Positions 1-8,397 of a stretch of DNA of 64,000 bases are shown piece after piece. The position numbers and the translations under genes are program-made. Source of the DNA: UBA1422 sp041752735 (GTDB lineage Bacteria; Bacillota; Clostridia; Peptostreptococcales; Anaerovoracaceae); contig JBGSVW010000024.1 of NCBI GenBank assembly GCA_041752735.1, positions 7,602-71,601 of the forward strand, in the 5' to 3' direction. The notes beneath the pieces were generated by a model. The model worked only from the letters and a program-made list of their open reading frames with translations, searched no databases and was not told where the DNA came from. Each line of letters begins with the position of its first letter. The stretch's first letter is position 1.

Positions 1-1175
1 AATACCCCTGCCATAGTGGTGTTGGTGTCTTCTCCCGCTACGATGTATCCTGTCTGGTCCAGTCCAATTTGACCGGCGAACAATTCTGTTTGTGGATCAT
101 TGCCCACATAGACGAAAATGCCTGATGCGGGGATGACGGTTTCTTCCTCGGTCTTTACGTCTTTTAATATCACTTCTTTAAGGACAAATTCTCCGGGGAT
201 AACTTCTTTAACCACTTTGTTTGTCAGCATGGTGATTTTTTCGTTGGCCATGGCTTCTTCTAATTCCATTTGGGCGGCTCGGAACCCTTCTCTTCTATGG
301 ACAATTGTCACATGGTTTGCGAACCTGGTCAAAAAGATGGCCTCTTCAATGGCGGCACTTCCTCCGCCAATCACCAGAACATCCGCATCTTCATACATGG
401 CCCCATCACAGGTGGCACAGTAGTGTACCCCCCTGCCCTTAAAGTCATCAGCACCTTCTGCATCCAGTGGCCTTGGTCTTGCACCGGTAGCCAGAATAAT
501 GGCTTTGGCATGGTACTCAACATCTTCAGTAACCACAATTTTATCCGGTCCCTCCAGCTTGACACTATTGATTTCTTTGAGATCATCAATGCGAACCCCA
601 AAGGATAATGCCTGCTCTTTCATATTGGCTGCCAGGGCTTTGCCGCTGGTGGTTCCTTCTGTTCCCGGATAATTGGACACGTGGTTGGTGGTGGCGATTT
701 GTCCGCCACAGATGCTGGTTTCCAAAATAATTGTATCCAGCTTGGCTCTTCCGGCATATAAACCAGCCGCGAGTCCGGCAGGTCCACCGCCCAAAATCAG
801 CAAGTCACAATCCACCCGTGTCATCTCAGCCGGGGGAAGCACGTCACCAAGAATGGTCTCGATGGCAATACGCACCTGGGGTTTGGTCATAAATCCGCTC
901 AAGCGATGACCAACTTCTTGCCCACCTTTGAAAAAAAGTACGGTTGGACTACCGCCCACACCCATGCTCAGTGCAGTTTCGCGGTTGTCTTGACGCATAA
1001 TCTTGACGAACTTAATGTGGTCACTATATTTTTCAGCCATTTTTTCGAAGATAGGCGCTAACACCTCACAGGGTGGACACTCGTCAGAAAAATAGTCGAC
1101 AATGACCGGTTTCTCGTTGGTTTTTATCAACTCAACCAATCGTTCCCCATTGACATACTCAATCTTATTGTTCAT
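1..1175 (-). CDS. Thioredoxin-thioredoxin reductase fusion (partial, C-terminus beyond left edge)
   Basis: The reading frame is open from an ATG at 1175 to the window edge, about 391 residues. The N-terminal ~105 residues form a thioredoxin domain with a CPPC redox motif (C33, C36) and a cis-Pro loop (GGSPTVLFF). A thioredoxin reductase follows, with an FAD-binding GGGPAG motif, CGGQ, an NADPH-binding GGGSAA motif and the catalytic CATC disulfide. The family reduces thioredoxin disulfides with NADPH in the cytosol; here substrate and enzyme are one chain. Its ribosome binding site overlaps the TAG stop of the radical SAM gene, so the two are translationally coupled, and it probably supplies reducing power to the preceding methyltransferase/peptide/radical SAM genes. 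Confidence is high for domains, lower for the pathway link. Confidence 0.93.
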   Translation of the reverse strand, partial: MNNKIEYVNGERLVELIKTNEKPVIVDYFSDECPPCEVLAPIFEKMAEKYSDHIKFVKIMRQDNRETALSMGVGGSPTVLFFKGGQEVGHRLSGFMTKPQVRIAIETILGDVLPPAEMTRVDCDLLILGGGPAGLAAGLYAGRAKLDTIILETSICGGQIATTNHVSNYPGTEGTTSGKALAANMKEQALSFGVRIDDLKEINSVKLEGPDKIVVTEDVEYHAKAIILATGARPRPLDAEGADDFKGRGVHYCATCDGAMYEDADVLVIGGGSAAIEEAIFLTRFANHVTIVHRREGFRAAQMELEEAMANEKITMLTNKVVKEVIPGEFVLKEVILKDVKTEEETVIPASGIFVYVGNDPQTELFAGQIGLDQTGYIVAGEDTNTTMAGV

Positions 1176-1185
1176 GTTTAACCTC

Positions 1186-3333
1186 CTATTTTGTTGCCAT
1201 ACCTGAAGCCGCCTTAGGAAAGTAAGGGCAGTCTGTGGTTAGGCATCCTTTATTATATTTTGAAAAACCGCAAATGTATACTGCTGGTTCCGCTTTCACA
1301 AATCGGTCGCTGTTTTCCATATAATTTTCAATGGATGCGATGCTGTCCCGTTTGCAGCACAAGGGTCCTCCAAATTCACTAATAGCTAAAAGTGCGCTTC
1401 CGGTTGCCCGCATGGCACTTCCACGTTCTTCTTTGGAACTGGGTTTTGCTCCTAGATGGACTGATTCCGCTATACCGGCTCCAACGCAAGCACCACAGGT
1501 ACCATGGTATCCACAACTGCCACCTTTAATGTCTTTGCCACGGCGGATGGTTTCCCTGATTCTATCCACATCTCTAATTCCCTGCAGGTTTTGATAGGCT
1601 GTTTCCAGCACTGCCGGTACCATACTGTGATGCTCCGGTCCATGCATTTTCATGGTTGGTAAGTGGAACACTGCGTCTGCCAGTAAAATGGGATTGGTTG
1701 CGGTGGACTTGACCAGCAAGGCCTCCATGTGGTCCAGAGTATCTCCTCTGTGACAATTGTCACAGACATAATGACCGTTGGAACAACTGATATTGGACTG
1801 AAACGTTTCACCACAAATGTCACAACGTTGTAGCGCAGGCTTTCCCCAATAAACCAGGGATTCTCCGCAAATCATGCATCCACTTTGGGTAGCACCTCCG
1901 TGGTTCTGGATTTTGTTCTCAGCCTCTTTTGTGGATGGTACGGGCTCAACTGTTGATCCGGATTCTTCGACCTTCATCAGGTCATGAATTTCATCATTGT
2001 AGAAATTCAGTCCGATGTCGTATAATTCCTGAATGGGTCTGCAATCAGGGGATAGAATCTCTCCACCATGGCGGTTTGCAGCTACTACACCGCAACCACC
2101 TCCGCAAACAATATCGTATTTGCAGTCTTTACATTTCTCGATATTTGTAACGTCCCGGTTTTTCCAGGTTTGGATCGCCTCTTCATTTTTTGTGACTTCC
2201 GGCCAGAAAGTACCAAGTTTAAATTCCTCTCGCCCGCAACTGGCTGTACAGCCATAGATGTCGCCATACAGGTCAAAGACCCATTCTGTTTTGGCTGCCG
2301 GGCAAGTATCAAAGCTGGGCAGGTACATTTCTCCTGTATCCACCAGGTATCGAATACCCATAAAATCGGGACGATGAAACTTCTTCAGGACCGGATAGGT
2401 TTCCGCCAGCTTGGCCACATACGCCCAAAGTTCAACCTGAGTGAACAGGTGCTGTGGTTTTTCGTAGCACTCGAACAGTTCATAGTTTCGACCGATTTGG
2501 GTCTTGAACAATTGCGGGGGCAAGTCCAGCCAACCTCGGTCATCCAACAACTGAGCCAACGCCACCAAATCATCCACGTTTTCTTTGTCGATTACAGATC
2601 TTAGGTTGATGGGAATCCCTTGGGCTACAGCCTTTTCCATACCCTTGATAACCCGATCAAACGAGCCTTTTTTGTTGGCGGTCATACGGCGTTTATCATG
2701 GACTTCCTGGCTTCCATCCAGGGTAAACTGAATCTCTTTGACTTTGACCTTGGATAGCAAATCCACATATTCCGCAAAATCATACCCATTGGTTACAGCA
2801 GAAAACTCATAGTCCTCGGCAACACAATGGTCGACAATGTGCTCAACGATCTCTCGCTGGGCCTTGGAGTTAATGAGCGGTTCTCCTCCAAACAAAGTGA
2901 TAAATGGTTTTACCTTTGCATCCGCAAATTCCACACGGGCATAATCAAAAAAGCTATCCACAGTTTCTTTGGAAATCATTTGAGGACGGCCATCGATGCC
3001 GTGTTGGAAACAATAAGTGCATGCCAGGTTGCAGGCATAGGTTGGGATTAACATCAGCTGTACCTGGGCATCTTTCACTTCATCTTTGAAGTCGGCGTAA
3101 GCGGCCTTTCGGGATGACTCGTATGCGGCTTCGCTTTCAAATGCATATCCGCGTTCCAGCAAAGTAGCAGCCATTTCCGGGTTTGCTTCTTCTCCTCTTT
3201 CAATTTTTTGATAATTCCGGTACTCCTCTTCGTCCATAAGATCGAAATTGCCCGCTACCGGATTTAATAATGCATATTCCACCGGGCTTTCCCGGTCTAA
3301 TGTTACAATGATGTTGTTTTTGGCTAAAAACAT
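1186..3333 (-). CDS. Radical SAM/SPASM protein with C-terminal DUF5714-like domain
   Basis: A 715-residue protein. An N-terminal ~90-residue region resembles the peptide-binding leader of peptide-modifying radical SAM enzymes. The radical SAM core has CNLACTYC (C101, C105, C108) and the glycine-rich FGGEPL motif. A SPASM segment follows with many cysteines (CPAAK, GCTASC, CKDCKYDIVCGGGC, DC), suited to auxiliary Fe-S clusters. The last ~230 residues start with two CxxC zinc-type pairs (CMICGE, CDICGE) and CSNGHYVCDNC, then an HGPEHH motif and many Cys residues, as I recall for DUF5714. The ATG at 3333 is chosen because GGAGG lies 6 nt upstream; the longer TTG start would swallow that site. 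The gene directly follows a small Cys-rich peptide gene, which suggests it modifies that peptide. The exact reaction cannot be read from sequence. Confidence 0.85.
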   Translation of the reverse strand: MFLAKNNIIVTLDRESPVEYALLNPVAGNFDLMDEEEYRNYQKIERGEEANPEMAATLLERGYAFESEAAYESSRKAAYADFKDEVKDAQVQLMLIPTYACNLACTYCFQHGIDGRPQMISKETVDSFFDYARVEFADAKVKPFITLFGGEPLINSKAQREIVEHIVDHCVAEDYEFSAVTNGYDFAEYVDLLSKVKVKEIQFTLDGSQEVHDKRRMTANKKGSFDRVIKGMEKAVAQGIPINLRSVIDKENVDDLVALAQLLDDRGWLDLPPQLFKTQIGRNYELFECYEKPQHLFTQVELWAYVAKLAETYPVLKKFHRPDFMGIRYLVDTGEMYLPSFDTCPAAKTEWVFDLYGDIYGCTASCGREEFKLGTFWPEVTKNEEAIQTWKNRDVTNIEKCKDCKYDIVCGGGCGVVAANRHGGEILSPDCRPIQELYDIGLNFYNDEIHDLMKVEESGSTVEPVPSTKEAENKIQNHGGATQSGCMICGESLVYWGKPALQRCDICGETFQSNISCSNGHYVCDNCHRGDTLDHMEALLVKSTATNPILLADAVFHLPTMKMHGPEHHSMVPAVLETAYQNLQGIRDVDRIRETIRRGKDIKGGSCGYHGTCGACVGAGIAESVHLGAKPSSKEERGSAMRATGSALLAISEFGGPLCCKRDSIASIENYMENSDRFVKAEPAVYICGFSKYNKGCLTTDCPYFPKAASGMATK

Positions 3334-3354
3334 TTCTTCCTCCAATAAGTAGTT

Positions 3355-3378
3355 TGAGGCAGCCCGAAAGCTGCCTCA
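3355..3378 (-). other. Stem-loop between peptide gene and radical SAM gene
   Basis: Eight-base arms TGAGGCAG and CTGCCTCA enclose an 8-nt loop, 5 nt after the stop of the 35-residue peptide and about 20 nt before the radical SAM start. No T-run follows on the minus strand, so it is more likely a partial terminator or mRNA-stabilising element that raises peptide over enzyme output, as in many RiPP operons. This role is inferred. Confidence 0.6.
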
Positions 3379-3383
3379 TTTGA

Positions 3384-3491
3384 TTAGTTATGACAACCGG
3401 CTACAATCTTTGACGATTTGGAGCAGCACTGCGCTGTCGTGAAGTTGGAGCAGCAAGAAGCATTTTCCTTTTTTGTTGTGACTTTCTTCAT
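3384..3491 (-). CDS. 35-residue Cys-rich peptide, candidate modified precursor
   Basis: An unannotated small ORF with an excellent ribosome binding site (AAGGAGG, 8 nt before ATG). It has a lysine-rich start (MKKVTTKKEN) and then five cysteines: two CC pairs in repeated context (SCCSN, QCCSK) and a last Cys three residues from the C-terminus (AGCHN). It sits between an ArsM-like methyltransferase and a radical SAM/SPASM enzyme on the same strand and is followed by a stem-loop, the usual layout of a ribosomally made, post-translationally modified peptide. The CC motifs also resemble the Cys pairs near the N-terminus of arsenite methyltransferases, so a metal or arsenic carrier role is an alternative. 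I do not recognise a named family. Confidence 0.7.
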   Translation of the reverse strand: MKKVTTKKENASCCSNFTTAQCCSKSSKIVAGCHN

Positions 3492-3515
3492 TCTTTTTTT
3501 CCTCCTTGGGTGCAT

Positions 3516-4154
3516 TTATTTCACAGCTTTAATTGTCAAGCTGATGAAATCGTGTCCATTTTTGATGTATTCTCTTCTATTTAGTATTTCAATTTCTGAA
3601 AAACCCGCCTTCTGGATGGCATTTAAATATTCTGTTTCGGTAACTGCTCCGCCATAGCACTGTGCCCATGCTTCCGGGTCGTTTTTAACATGATCGGGAA
3701 GTGGAATCTTCGTAACCGCATCGGCGACCACAAATCTGCCGCCGGCTCGCAGAACTCTGCGGATTTCTCGGTAGACCTTCAATTTGTCCGGGGCGTGATT
3801 GATGACACAGTTGCTCATAACTCCATCAAAACTTTCACCCGGGAATGGTAACGTCTCAATATCTCCTTGCACAAACCGTGCATTGTTGATCCCTTTTCCC
3901 GCTGCATTTTCTATGGCTTTGGTCACCATGGCTTCAGTCAAATCCAATCCGGTTGCAAATCCCGAGGGGCCGACCAGTTGTGCTGCTTGCAGGGTTTCTT
4001 CTCCCCGACCGCAACCCAGGTCCAAAATCCTCTCTCCAGAGGAAATGCCCAAAGTAGAAAGGGTGCTTCCGCATCCCAGCGAACTGCAAGATGATGCTTC
4101 CGTTTCGTAACGGTCTTGAATTTCCTGATGCAATTGTGATTCTTTTGCGCTCAT
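3516..4154 (-). CDS. ArsM-like SAM-dependent methyltransferase
   Basis: A 212-residue class I methyltransferase. Motif I is LDLGCGRGEET, and the segment SNCVINHAPDK is characteristic of the arsenite methyltransferase (ArsM) group. The N-terminus carries SCSSLGCG (C23, C28), where ArsM proteins hold As(III)-binding cysteines. It is shorter than classical ArsM (about 260-370 residues), lacking the C-terminal domain. It is first in the operon with the 35-residue Cys peptide, radical SAM enzyme and thioredoxin-reductase fusion. ArsM reactions need thioredoxin-like reductants, consistent with the last gene. It may methylate arsenic, or a thiol on the peptide; sequence alone does not decide. Confidence 0.78.
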   Translation of the reverse strand: MSAKESQLHQEIQDRYETEASSCSSLGCGSTLSTLGISSGERILDLGCGRGEETLQAAQLVGPSGFATGLDLTEAMVTKAIENAAGKGINNARFVQGDIETLPFPGESFDGVMSNCVINHAPDKLKVYREIRRVLRAGGRFVVADAVTKIPLPDHVKNDPEAWAQCYGGAVTETEYLNAIQKAGFSEIEILNRREYIKNGHDFISLTIKAVK

Positions 4155-4350
4155 GTTCTATTTATACCTCGATTCATAGGGTGTGCTCCGTAACTTTGTT
4201 ACAAATGCAACAAACTTTTCAAGGTTTGATTCTGTATCTAGCCCTATAATTAGTCTTTTGTTCCATATATTAATAAATCATTATATGGATATTATACTAT
4301 GACAAGCGATTGGGTTCATCATTTATTTATTTTCCTCAAAAAACCCACAC

Positions 4351-4380
4351 AAAAAAGGCTATTCCTTAGAATAGCCTTTT
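4351..4380 (-). terminator. Rho-independent terminator
   Basis: Twelve-base arms AAAAGGCTATTC and GAATAGCCTTTT with a 4-nt loop, followed on the minus strand by a T-run. It lies 27 nt downstream of the small membrane protein gene ending at 4407 and isolates it from the methyltransferase operon. Confidence 0.85.
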
Positions 4381-4406
4381 ATTTCTTCTTGACAGAAGCA
4401 ATACCT

Positions 4407-4607
4407 CTATATCATATTAAAGAATACGCCTCCAAATAAAGCCACGGCCATAACGGCTAAAAATATGTGGTGGTGGTGATAGTCCGGACCATCTTTTACC
4501 TTGGATGCCAAGTAAAGGAAGATTATAGTTGAAATGGCAAGAATCAGTGCACCGATTCCGGCAATGTAAATTGTTGTATTCAGAACATTAGATAAAAATT
4601 CCATCAT
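4407..4607 (-). CDS. Small two-TM membrane protein with a His cluster
   Basis: A 66-residue protein from the ATG at 4607, chosen because AAAGGT lies about 9 nt upstream; the longer in-frame start lacks a site. It has a hydrophobic helix near residues 9-34, a polar loop with DGPDYHHHH, and a second hydrophobic helix reaching the C-terminus. The four adjacent histidines in the loop could bind metal. No family is recognised. It has its own terminator downstream and stands alone. Confidence 0.6.
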   Translation of the reverse strand: MMEFLSNVLNTTIYIAGIGALILAISTIIFLYLASKVKDGPDYHHHHIFLAVMAVALFGGVFFNMI

Positions 4608-4774
4608 TTTGTTGTTACCTTTCTGTTGTCCAATGGAATAGTTATACACAACTTCAGTCTACAGGGCAAAGTAATTCACGAATAAAATACATTGGGCAAA
4701 TAAATTGCTTGGTTCAATTTAGGCAAATTGGGTAATAAAAAAACATAAATTTACTGATTTGAGGAGGTACGCAC

Positions 4775-4915
4775 ATGAAGGGTATTTTGCCGATTTTGCT
4801 TGTTTTCACTTTGTTTGCATCATTATCTGCCGTAGCGCTTGTGTTGTATGATGACACCAATCCGGCTCCTAAAGGTTGTAAAACGTGTGTCTACAAGGCA
4901 GTCATAGATAAGTAG
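4775..4915 (+). CDS. 46-residue secreted or membrane-anchored small protein
   Basis: A short plus-strand ORF preceded by GAGGAGG 8 nt before the ATG. Residues 1-25 form a hydrophobic signal/anchor (MKGILPILLVFTLF then small residues), followed by a short polar tail with a CxxC pair (KGCKTCVYK). A bidirectional hairpin terminator follows at 4954-4977. Site strength, signal-like N-terminus and terminator support a real gene. No homology is recognised. Confidence 0.6.
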   Translation: MKGILPILLVFTLFASLSAVALVLYDDTNPAPKGCKTCVYKAVIDK

Positions 4916-4953
4916 AATCCCAAAAATGAATCCAATAGTATAAATAATGAAAA

Positions 4954-4977
4954 GACCCGCCTTAATTTCGGCGGGTC
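4954..4977. terminator. Bidirectional terminator
   Basis: GACCCGCC and GGCGGGTC form an 8-bp stem with an 8-nt loop. On the minus strand it is followed by TTTTC, on the plus strand by CTTTC. It can end both the small secreted protein gene (plus) and the operon ending at 5032 (minus). Confidence 0.8.
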
Positions 4978-5031
4978 CTTTCGGAGTAGAGACTATCTGT
5001 AATTTCAGTTAAGGCTTATCAAATCAATAAT

Positions 5032-5355
5032 TTACTTGGAAACCTCCATTAGCTCAAAAAGGATATCATCCTTCATTGCAAAACAGATTTTGATTGTCTC
5101 ATTGATTTTAGTTGGAGGATAAATGATACTGTCAAACTGCCCGATTTCCTCATCCATGTCATCAACAATTATGGAAAGGTGTTTTTCTGTCTTTACAATT
5201 TCAGGCAAAGGGGAGTCGGGCTCAGCACAAACAAATTGAAGTTTATATTCGTGATCATCAGGATTTGTAACATGAAGTTTAATTTTTTCGACATACGAAT
5301 ATGTCTTATCTTCATGCTTCTGTGCTGTTGGTATCCCAAAATGTACTATTTTCAT
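5032..5355 (-). CDS. Small VOC-like protein of unknown function
   Basis: A 107-residue soluble protein. The start at 5355 has GGAGG 6 nt upstream, better than the longer frame. Alternating strands with patterns such as IVHFGIPT, HVTNPDDHEYKLQFV, HLSIIVDDM and ILFELME resemble one glyoxalase/VOC-fold unit, with possible metal-binding His and Glu residues. It is the last gene after the BCCT transporter and probably shares the sigma-54 operon. The fold assignment is tentative and no substrate can be named. Confidence 0.55.
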   Translation of the reverse strand: MKIVHFGIPTAQKHEDKTYSYVEKIKLHVTNPDDHEYKLQFVCAEPDSPLPEIVKTEKHLSIIVDDMDEEIGQFDSIIYPPTKINETIKICFAMKDDILFELMEVSK

Positions 5356-5403
5356 TTTTTCCTCCGTTTGTTTTGTATTAATCATCCAAAAGAGTTGTTT
5401 TAA

Positions 5404-7014
5404 TTATTTTTGTTCAAGAGTTTTGCCAACTACATGTTCTTCAACAGCCATTAATATTTTGGCATCTTCTTGTTTGATTATTTGTTCTCTGGATAATGCA
5501 GAGTAATCCCGGAAAATCCATTTGGCTCCACCGTATAATGCGATGATTGTCAGGATTGCAATTGGGGTTGCAGTCAGGATAGCCATTGATTGGAATGCTT
5601 TCAAAGAAGCTCCGGCAAACAGTAAGCTGCAAGGAACAACTGCCAGCATAACCGCCCAGAAAAGTTTGAACCATCTTGCTGGATTCTCACCTTGCTGAAG
5701 ACCTATGGTTGTTGTTGCTGCCAACGTATAGGAAGAAGAGTCAAGGGTTGTTGCTAAGAATATTACAGCGATGGCTGCCCATATAAACAGTACTATTTGC
5801 CCTGCTGGCAGAGTTAGTACTACATCCGTTATTGTTTGGCCTTGGCCATTTGCTGCAAGGTTTGCAACTAAGTCGAGTTCACCCGTCATTTGAAGGTTCA
5901 GGGTGTATCCGCCGATTGCACCGAAGTACAACATGCATCCAGCGCTACCTGCCAGTACCATTCCAAGCATGACCTGCTTTAGTGTTCTGCCTCTTGAAAT
6001 TCTTGTTGTGAAAATCCACATCCATGGACCCAGCGCCAACCACCAAGCCCAATAGAAAGCCGTCCACCACTCAGGGAATTGACCTTGAGTGATAGGATCA
6101 GTCCAAAGGCTCATGCTCAAGAAGTTGTTTGAAATGAAGCCCATCGCATTGGTAAAGACATTAAGTTCGAACAATGCCGGGCCTGCTACGATAAAGTACA
6201 CTGCCAAAGCAATTGCAAAGTATGCATTGTATTTTGATAGATTTTGCATGCCCTTATCAAGTCCCAGCCAGGAGCTTGTCATAAACACGCCAGTTACAAT
6301 CACAATGAGAATAATCCCAGTTGCAAGGGTATCGGGAACCCCAAATAAGTTGGATACATTGTTTTGGATCATCGGAATACCAAGAACCAGTGTGGTTCCG
6401 TGTCCGCCTAAAATACCAAATACAACTATGATTTCAATCAATTTACCTACTGGACCGTTGATTTTGTCTCCCAAAACACCTTCGCACGCAGCAGAAAGCG
6501 ACAAGCCAGGTTTTTTAAGAATATAGAAGCGATAACATAGTGGGATTGCTCCTACCGCAAAGAATGCCCAAGCTGTAAACGTCCAGTGAAAAATACCGTA
6601 AGTTCCAGCCAACTCGTACGCTTGATCGCTCATGGGTTCAGCACCTAGCGGAGGACCGGTCAGATAATACAAAGGCTCAATAATGGCCCACAGCATCATG
6701 CTGGAACCCATGCCTGCGCAAAACATCATAACAAGCCAGTTGAATGTTTTGAATTCGGGTTTGCCATTTCCAAAGCGGATATGTCCATATTTGGAAAAAG
6801 AGAAATATAGCAGATAGACTAGGCAACCTAAGCCTAGCCACAGGAAGAATGGAGAAAGAATCTTCACCGAGCTGGCCTGTACCGCGCCGATGGTTTCAAC
6901 GGCTGCCTCCGGTCTCAGAATCAGCCAAGCCCCAAGCAGTAGCACGACTACAAAAACGATTGCTACCGCTACGATGTTAATGGGGCGTTTTTCTGTACTA
7001 ATAGCATTTTTCAT
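5404..7014 (-). CDS. BCCT-family transporter
   Basis: A 536-residue, 12-helix secondary transporter of the betaine/carnitine/choline family. Family marks include CAGMGSSMMLW followed by EPLYYLTGPP, and ISRGRT after helix 8. The substrate-box helix reads AWWLALGPWMW, where classical betaine carriers have WWxSWxPFVG. The third box tryptophan (W377 in BetP) is therefore leucine here, and extra tryptophans lie two turns later. That suggests an altered trimethylammonium-type ligand. The gene lies between a mandelate racemase-type enzyme and a small VOC-like protein, as part of the glycyl radical enzyme operon. Confidence 0.93.
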   Translation of the reverse strand: MKNAISTEKRPINIVAVAIVFVVVLLLGAWLILRPEAAVETIGAVQASSVKILSPFFLWLGLGCLVYLLYFSFSKYGHIRFGNGKPEFKTFNWLVMMFCAGMGSSMMLWAIIEPLYYLTGPPLGAEPMSDQAYELAGTYGIFHWTFTAWAFFAVGAIPLCYRFYILKKPGLSLSAACEGVLGDKINGPVGKLIEIIVVFGILGGHGTTLVLGIPMIQNNVSNLFGVPDTLATGIILIVIVTGVFMTSSWLGLDKGMQNLSKYNAYFAIALAVYFIVAGPALFELNVFTNAMGFISNNFLSMSLWTDPITQGQFPEWWTAFYWAWWLALGPWMWIFTTRISRGRTLKQVMLGMVLAGSAGCMLYFGAIGGYTLNLQMTGELDLVANLAANGQGQTITDVVLTLPAGQIVLFIWAAIAVIFLATTLDSSSYTLAATTTIGLQQGENPARWFKLFWAVMLAVVPCSLLFAGASLKAFQSMAILTATPIAILTIIALYGGAKWIFRDYSALSREQIIKQEDAKILMAVEEHVVGKTLEQK

Positions 7015-7097
7015 ACATATAACCTCATAATAACAATTTATAATAACGAATATTTTGTTGGGTTTATAATGTTTGTGAAAGATTGATTTGCGATAAA

Positions 7098-8261
7098 CTA
7101 CAGTTGTACTCCGGTTTTTTCTAAGAAGTACTCCTTGTTAATCTTCATGCCAAGACCGGGTTCTTCACTTCCGGCAACTGTTCCATCAATGATTTCAGGA
7201 TCGCCAACGGTAAGGTTGTTGATTAATTCACCTGGCCAGAAGTCTCTGTGCAGGTACTCAGGATACATGGAAGTTCTACTTGCCATGCCAAAGTGTCTAA
7301 TGGCTGCACCAGTAATGCCTGTCGCCCAACCATGTGGCATCAGCTGCACATTGTAGTTGTCACACATTTCTTGAATACGCATAATCGATGTAAGTCCACC
7401 GCAACGATTATAGTCAAGTTGAATGGCAGAGATGTTTGTGTTTTTGATCCATTCCATGATTTCGTAGTGAGTGGTCATCATCTCGCAGGCACCGATTCTT
7501 GTGCTAACTGTATTGGCTAATTTTTTGTGTCCTTCAAGATCATCATGCTGTAAAGCTGCTTCTGCCAAATAGATGTCGGTGTCTTCCAGTTTGTTCAGTG
7601 TCCAGCGAGCTGCCTGCCAATCATTCCAGCGATATAAAAAGTCCACAATTAACTTAACATCATCACCTAGCTGAGTTCTCAATGTTTTAAGATATCTTAC
7701 CACTTCTTTGTCATCATGGAGTGAAATTACGCCCGGTGACAAACACACTTTAACTGCCTTGCACTTCTTTTCTCTAGCTTTGGCACAAAGTGGTTCATAC
7801 ATGCGCAGATAATCATCTGCGGTGGGGTTTTCCAGGTTATGAGATGGGTACAATGTGAAATAAGGTGTAACCACATCTCGATGCTTTCCACCTAAAAGTT
7901 TGTAAACCGGAAGGTTGTGCTGTTTGCCGGCGAGATCATATAATGCCATGTCAATACCTGACATTGCAAATATCCCAATGCCTCTTGAGCCAACCCACTT
8001 GCTTTTGTCGTACATTTCGTCCCAAATGGCTTTAAATTCCATCGGATCTCTGCCAATGGCCACTTCACATATGTTTGTCAACTGAAAATGTTCGGTTTCT
8101 AATTCTCCGTATGCTTTTACAACGCTAGGTGAACCATCAGCCTCGCCAATGCCGTAAACACCATTTTCATCAGTGACTTTTATCACATTTGTGTTTTCAC
8201 TCCAACCACTTGCGGGAACATCAAGTTTTATAAACTCAATAGTTTTGATATTATTTCCCAT
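7098..8261 (-). CDS. Mandelate racemase/enolase superfamily enzyme
   Basis: A 387-residue enzyme with an N-terminal capping domain and a C-terminal TIM barrel. Metal ligands are visible as D207 (VDFLYRW), E234 (AEAAL) and E260 (GACEMM). A His-Asp dyad is formed by H310 (MPHGW) and D283 (QLDYNRCGG), and Lys at 168/171 lies on the second strand. The H-D dyad places it in the mandelate racemase subgroup, which abstracts the alpha proton of carboxylates and includes sugar-acid dehydratases and racemases. AAAGGAG precedes the ATG. It lies between the glycyl radical enzyme activase and a BCCT transporter, so the imported compound, or a product of it, is the likely substrate. The stop is TAG. Confidence 0.9.
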   Translation of the reverse strand: MGNNIKTIEFIKLDVPASGWSENTNVIKVTDENGVYGIGEADGSPSVVKAYGELETEHFQLTNICEVAIGRDPMEFKAIWDEMYDKSKWVGSRGIGIFAMSGIDMALYDLAGKQHNLPVYKLLGGKHRDVVTPYFTLYPSHNLENPTADDYLRMYEPLCAKAREKKCKAVKVCLSPGVISLHDDKEVVRYLKTLRTQLGDDVKLIVDFLYRWNDWQAARWTLNKLEDTDIYLAEAALQHDDLEGHKKLANTVSTRIGACEMMTTHYEIMEWIKNTNISAIQLDYNRCGGLTSIMRIQEMCDNYNVQLMPHGWATGITGAAIRHFGMASRTSMYPEYLHRDFWPGELINNLTVGDPEIIDGTVAGSEEPGLGMKINKEYFLEKTGVQL

Positions 8262-8397
8262 TTAACTCTCCTTTAACTAAATTTCTGTCTTATCTAACAG
8301 TGTTCTTAAATCCTTCACCACTCCACTCTTCTGCACTCTGCAACTTCTTTCACCTCCTTTGGAAACCCTTCTTCATAGTGCAATTCAGCGGTTGTGT

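Noticed and set aside
4155..4350. Riboswitch upstream of the methyltransferase operon
   Set aside because: No recognisable SAM, cobalamin or T-box core; only short AT-rich hairpins are seen.
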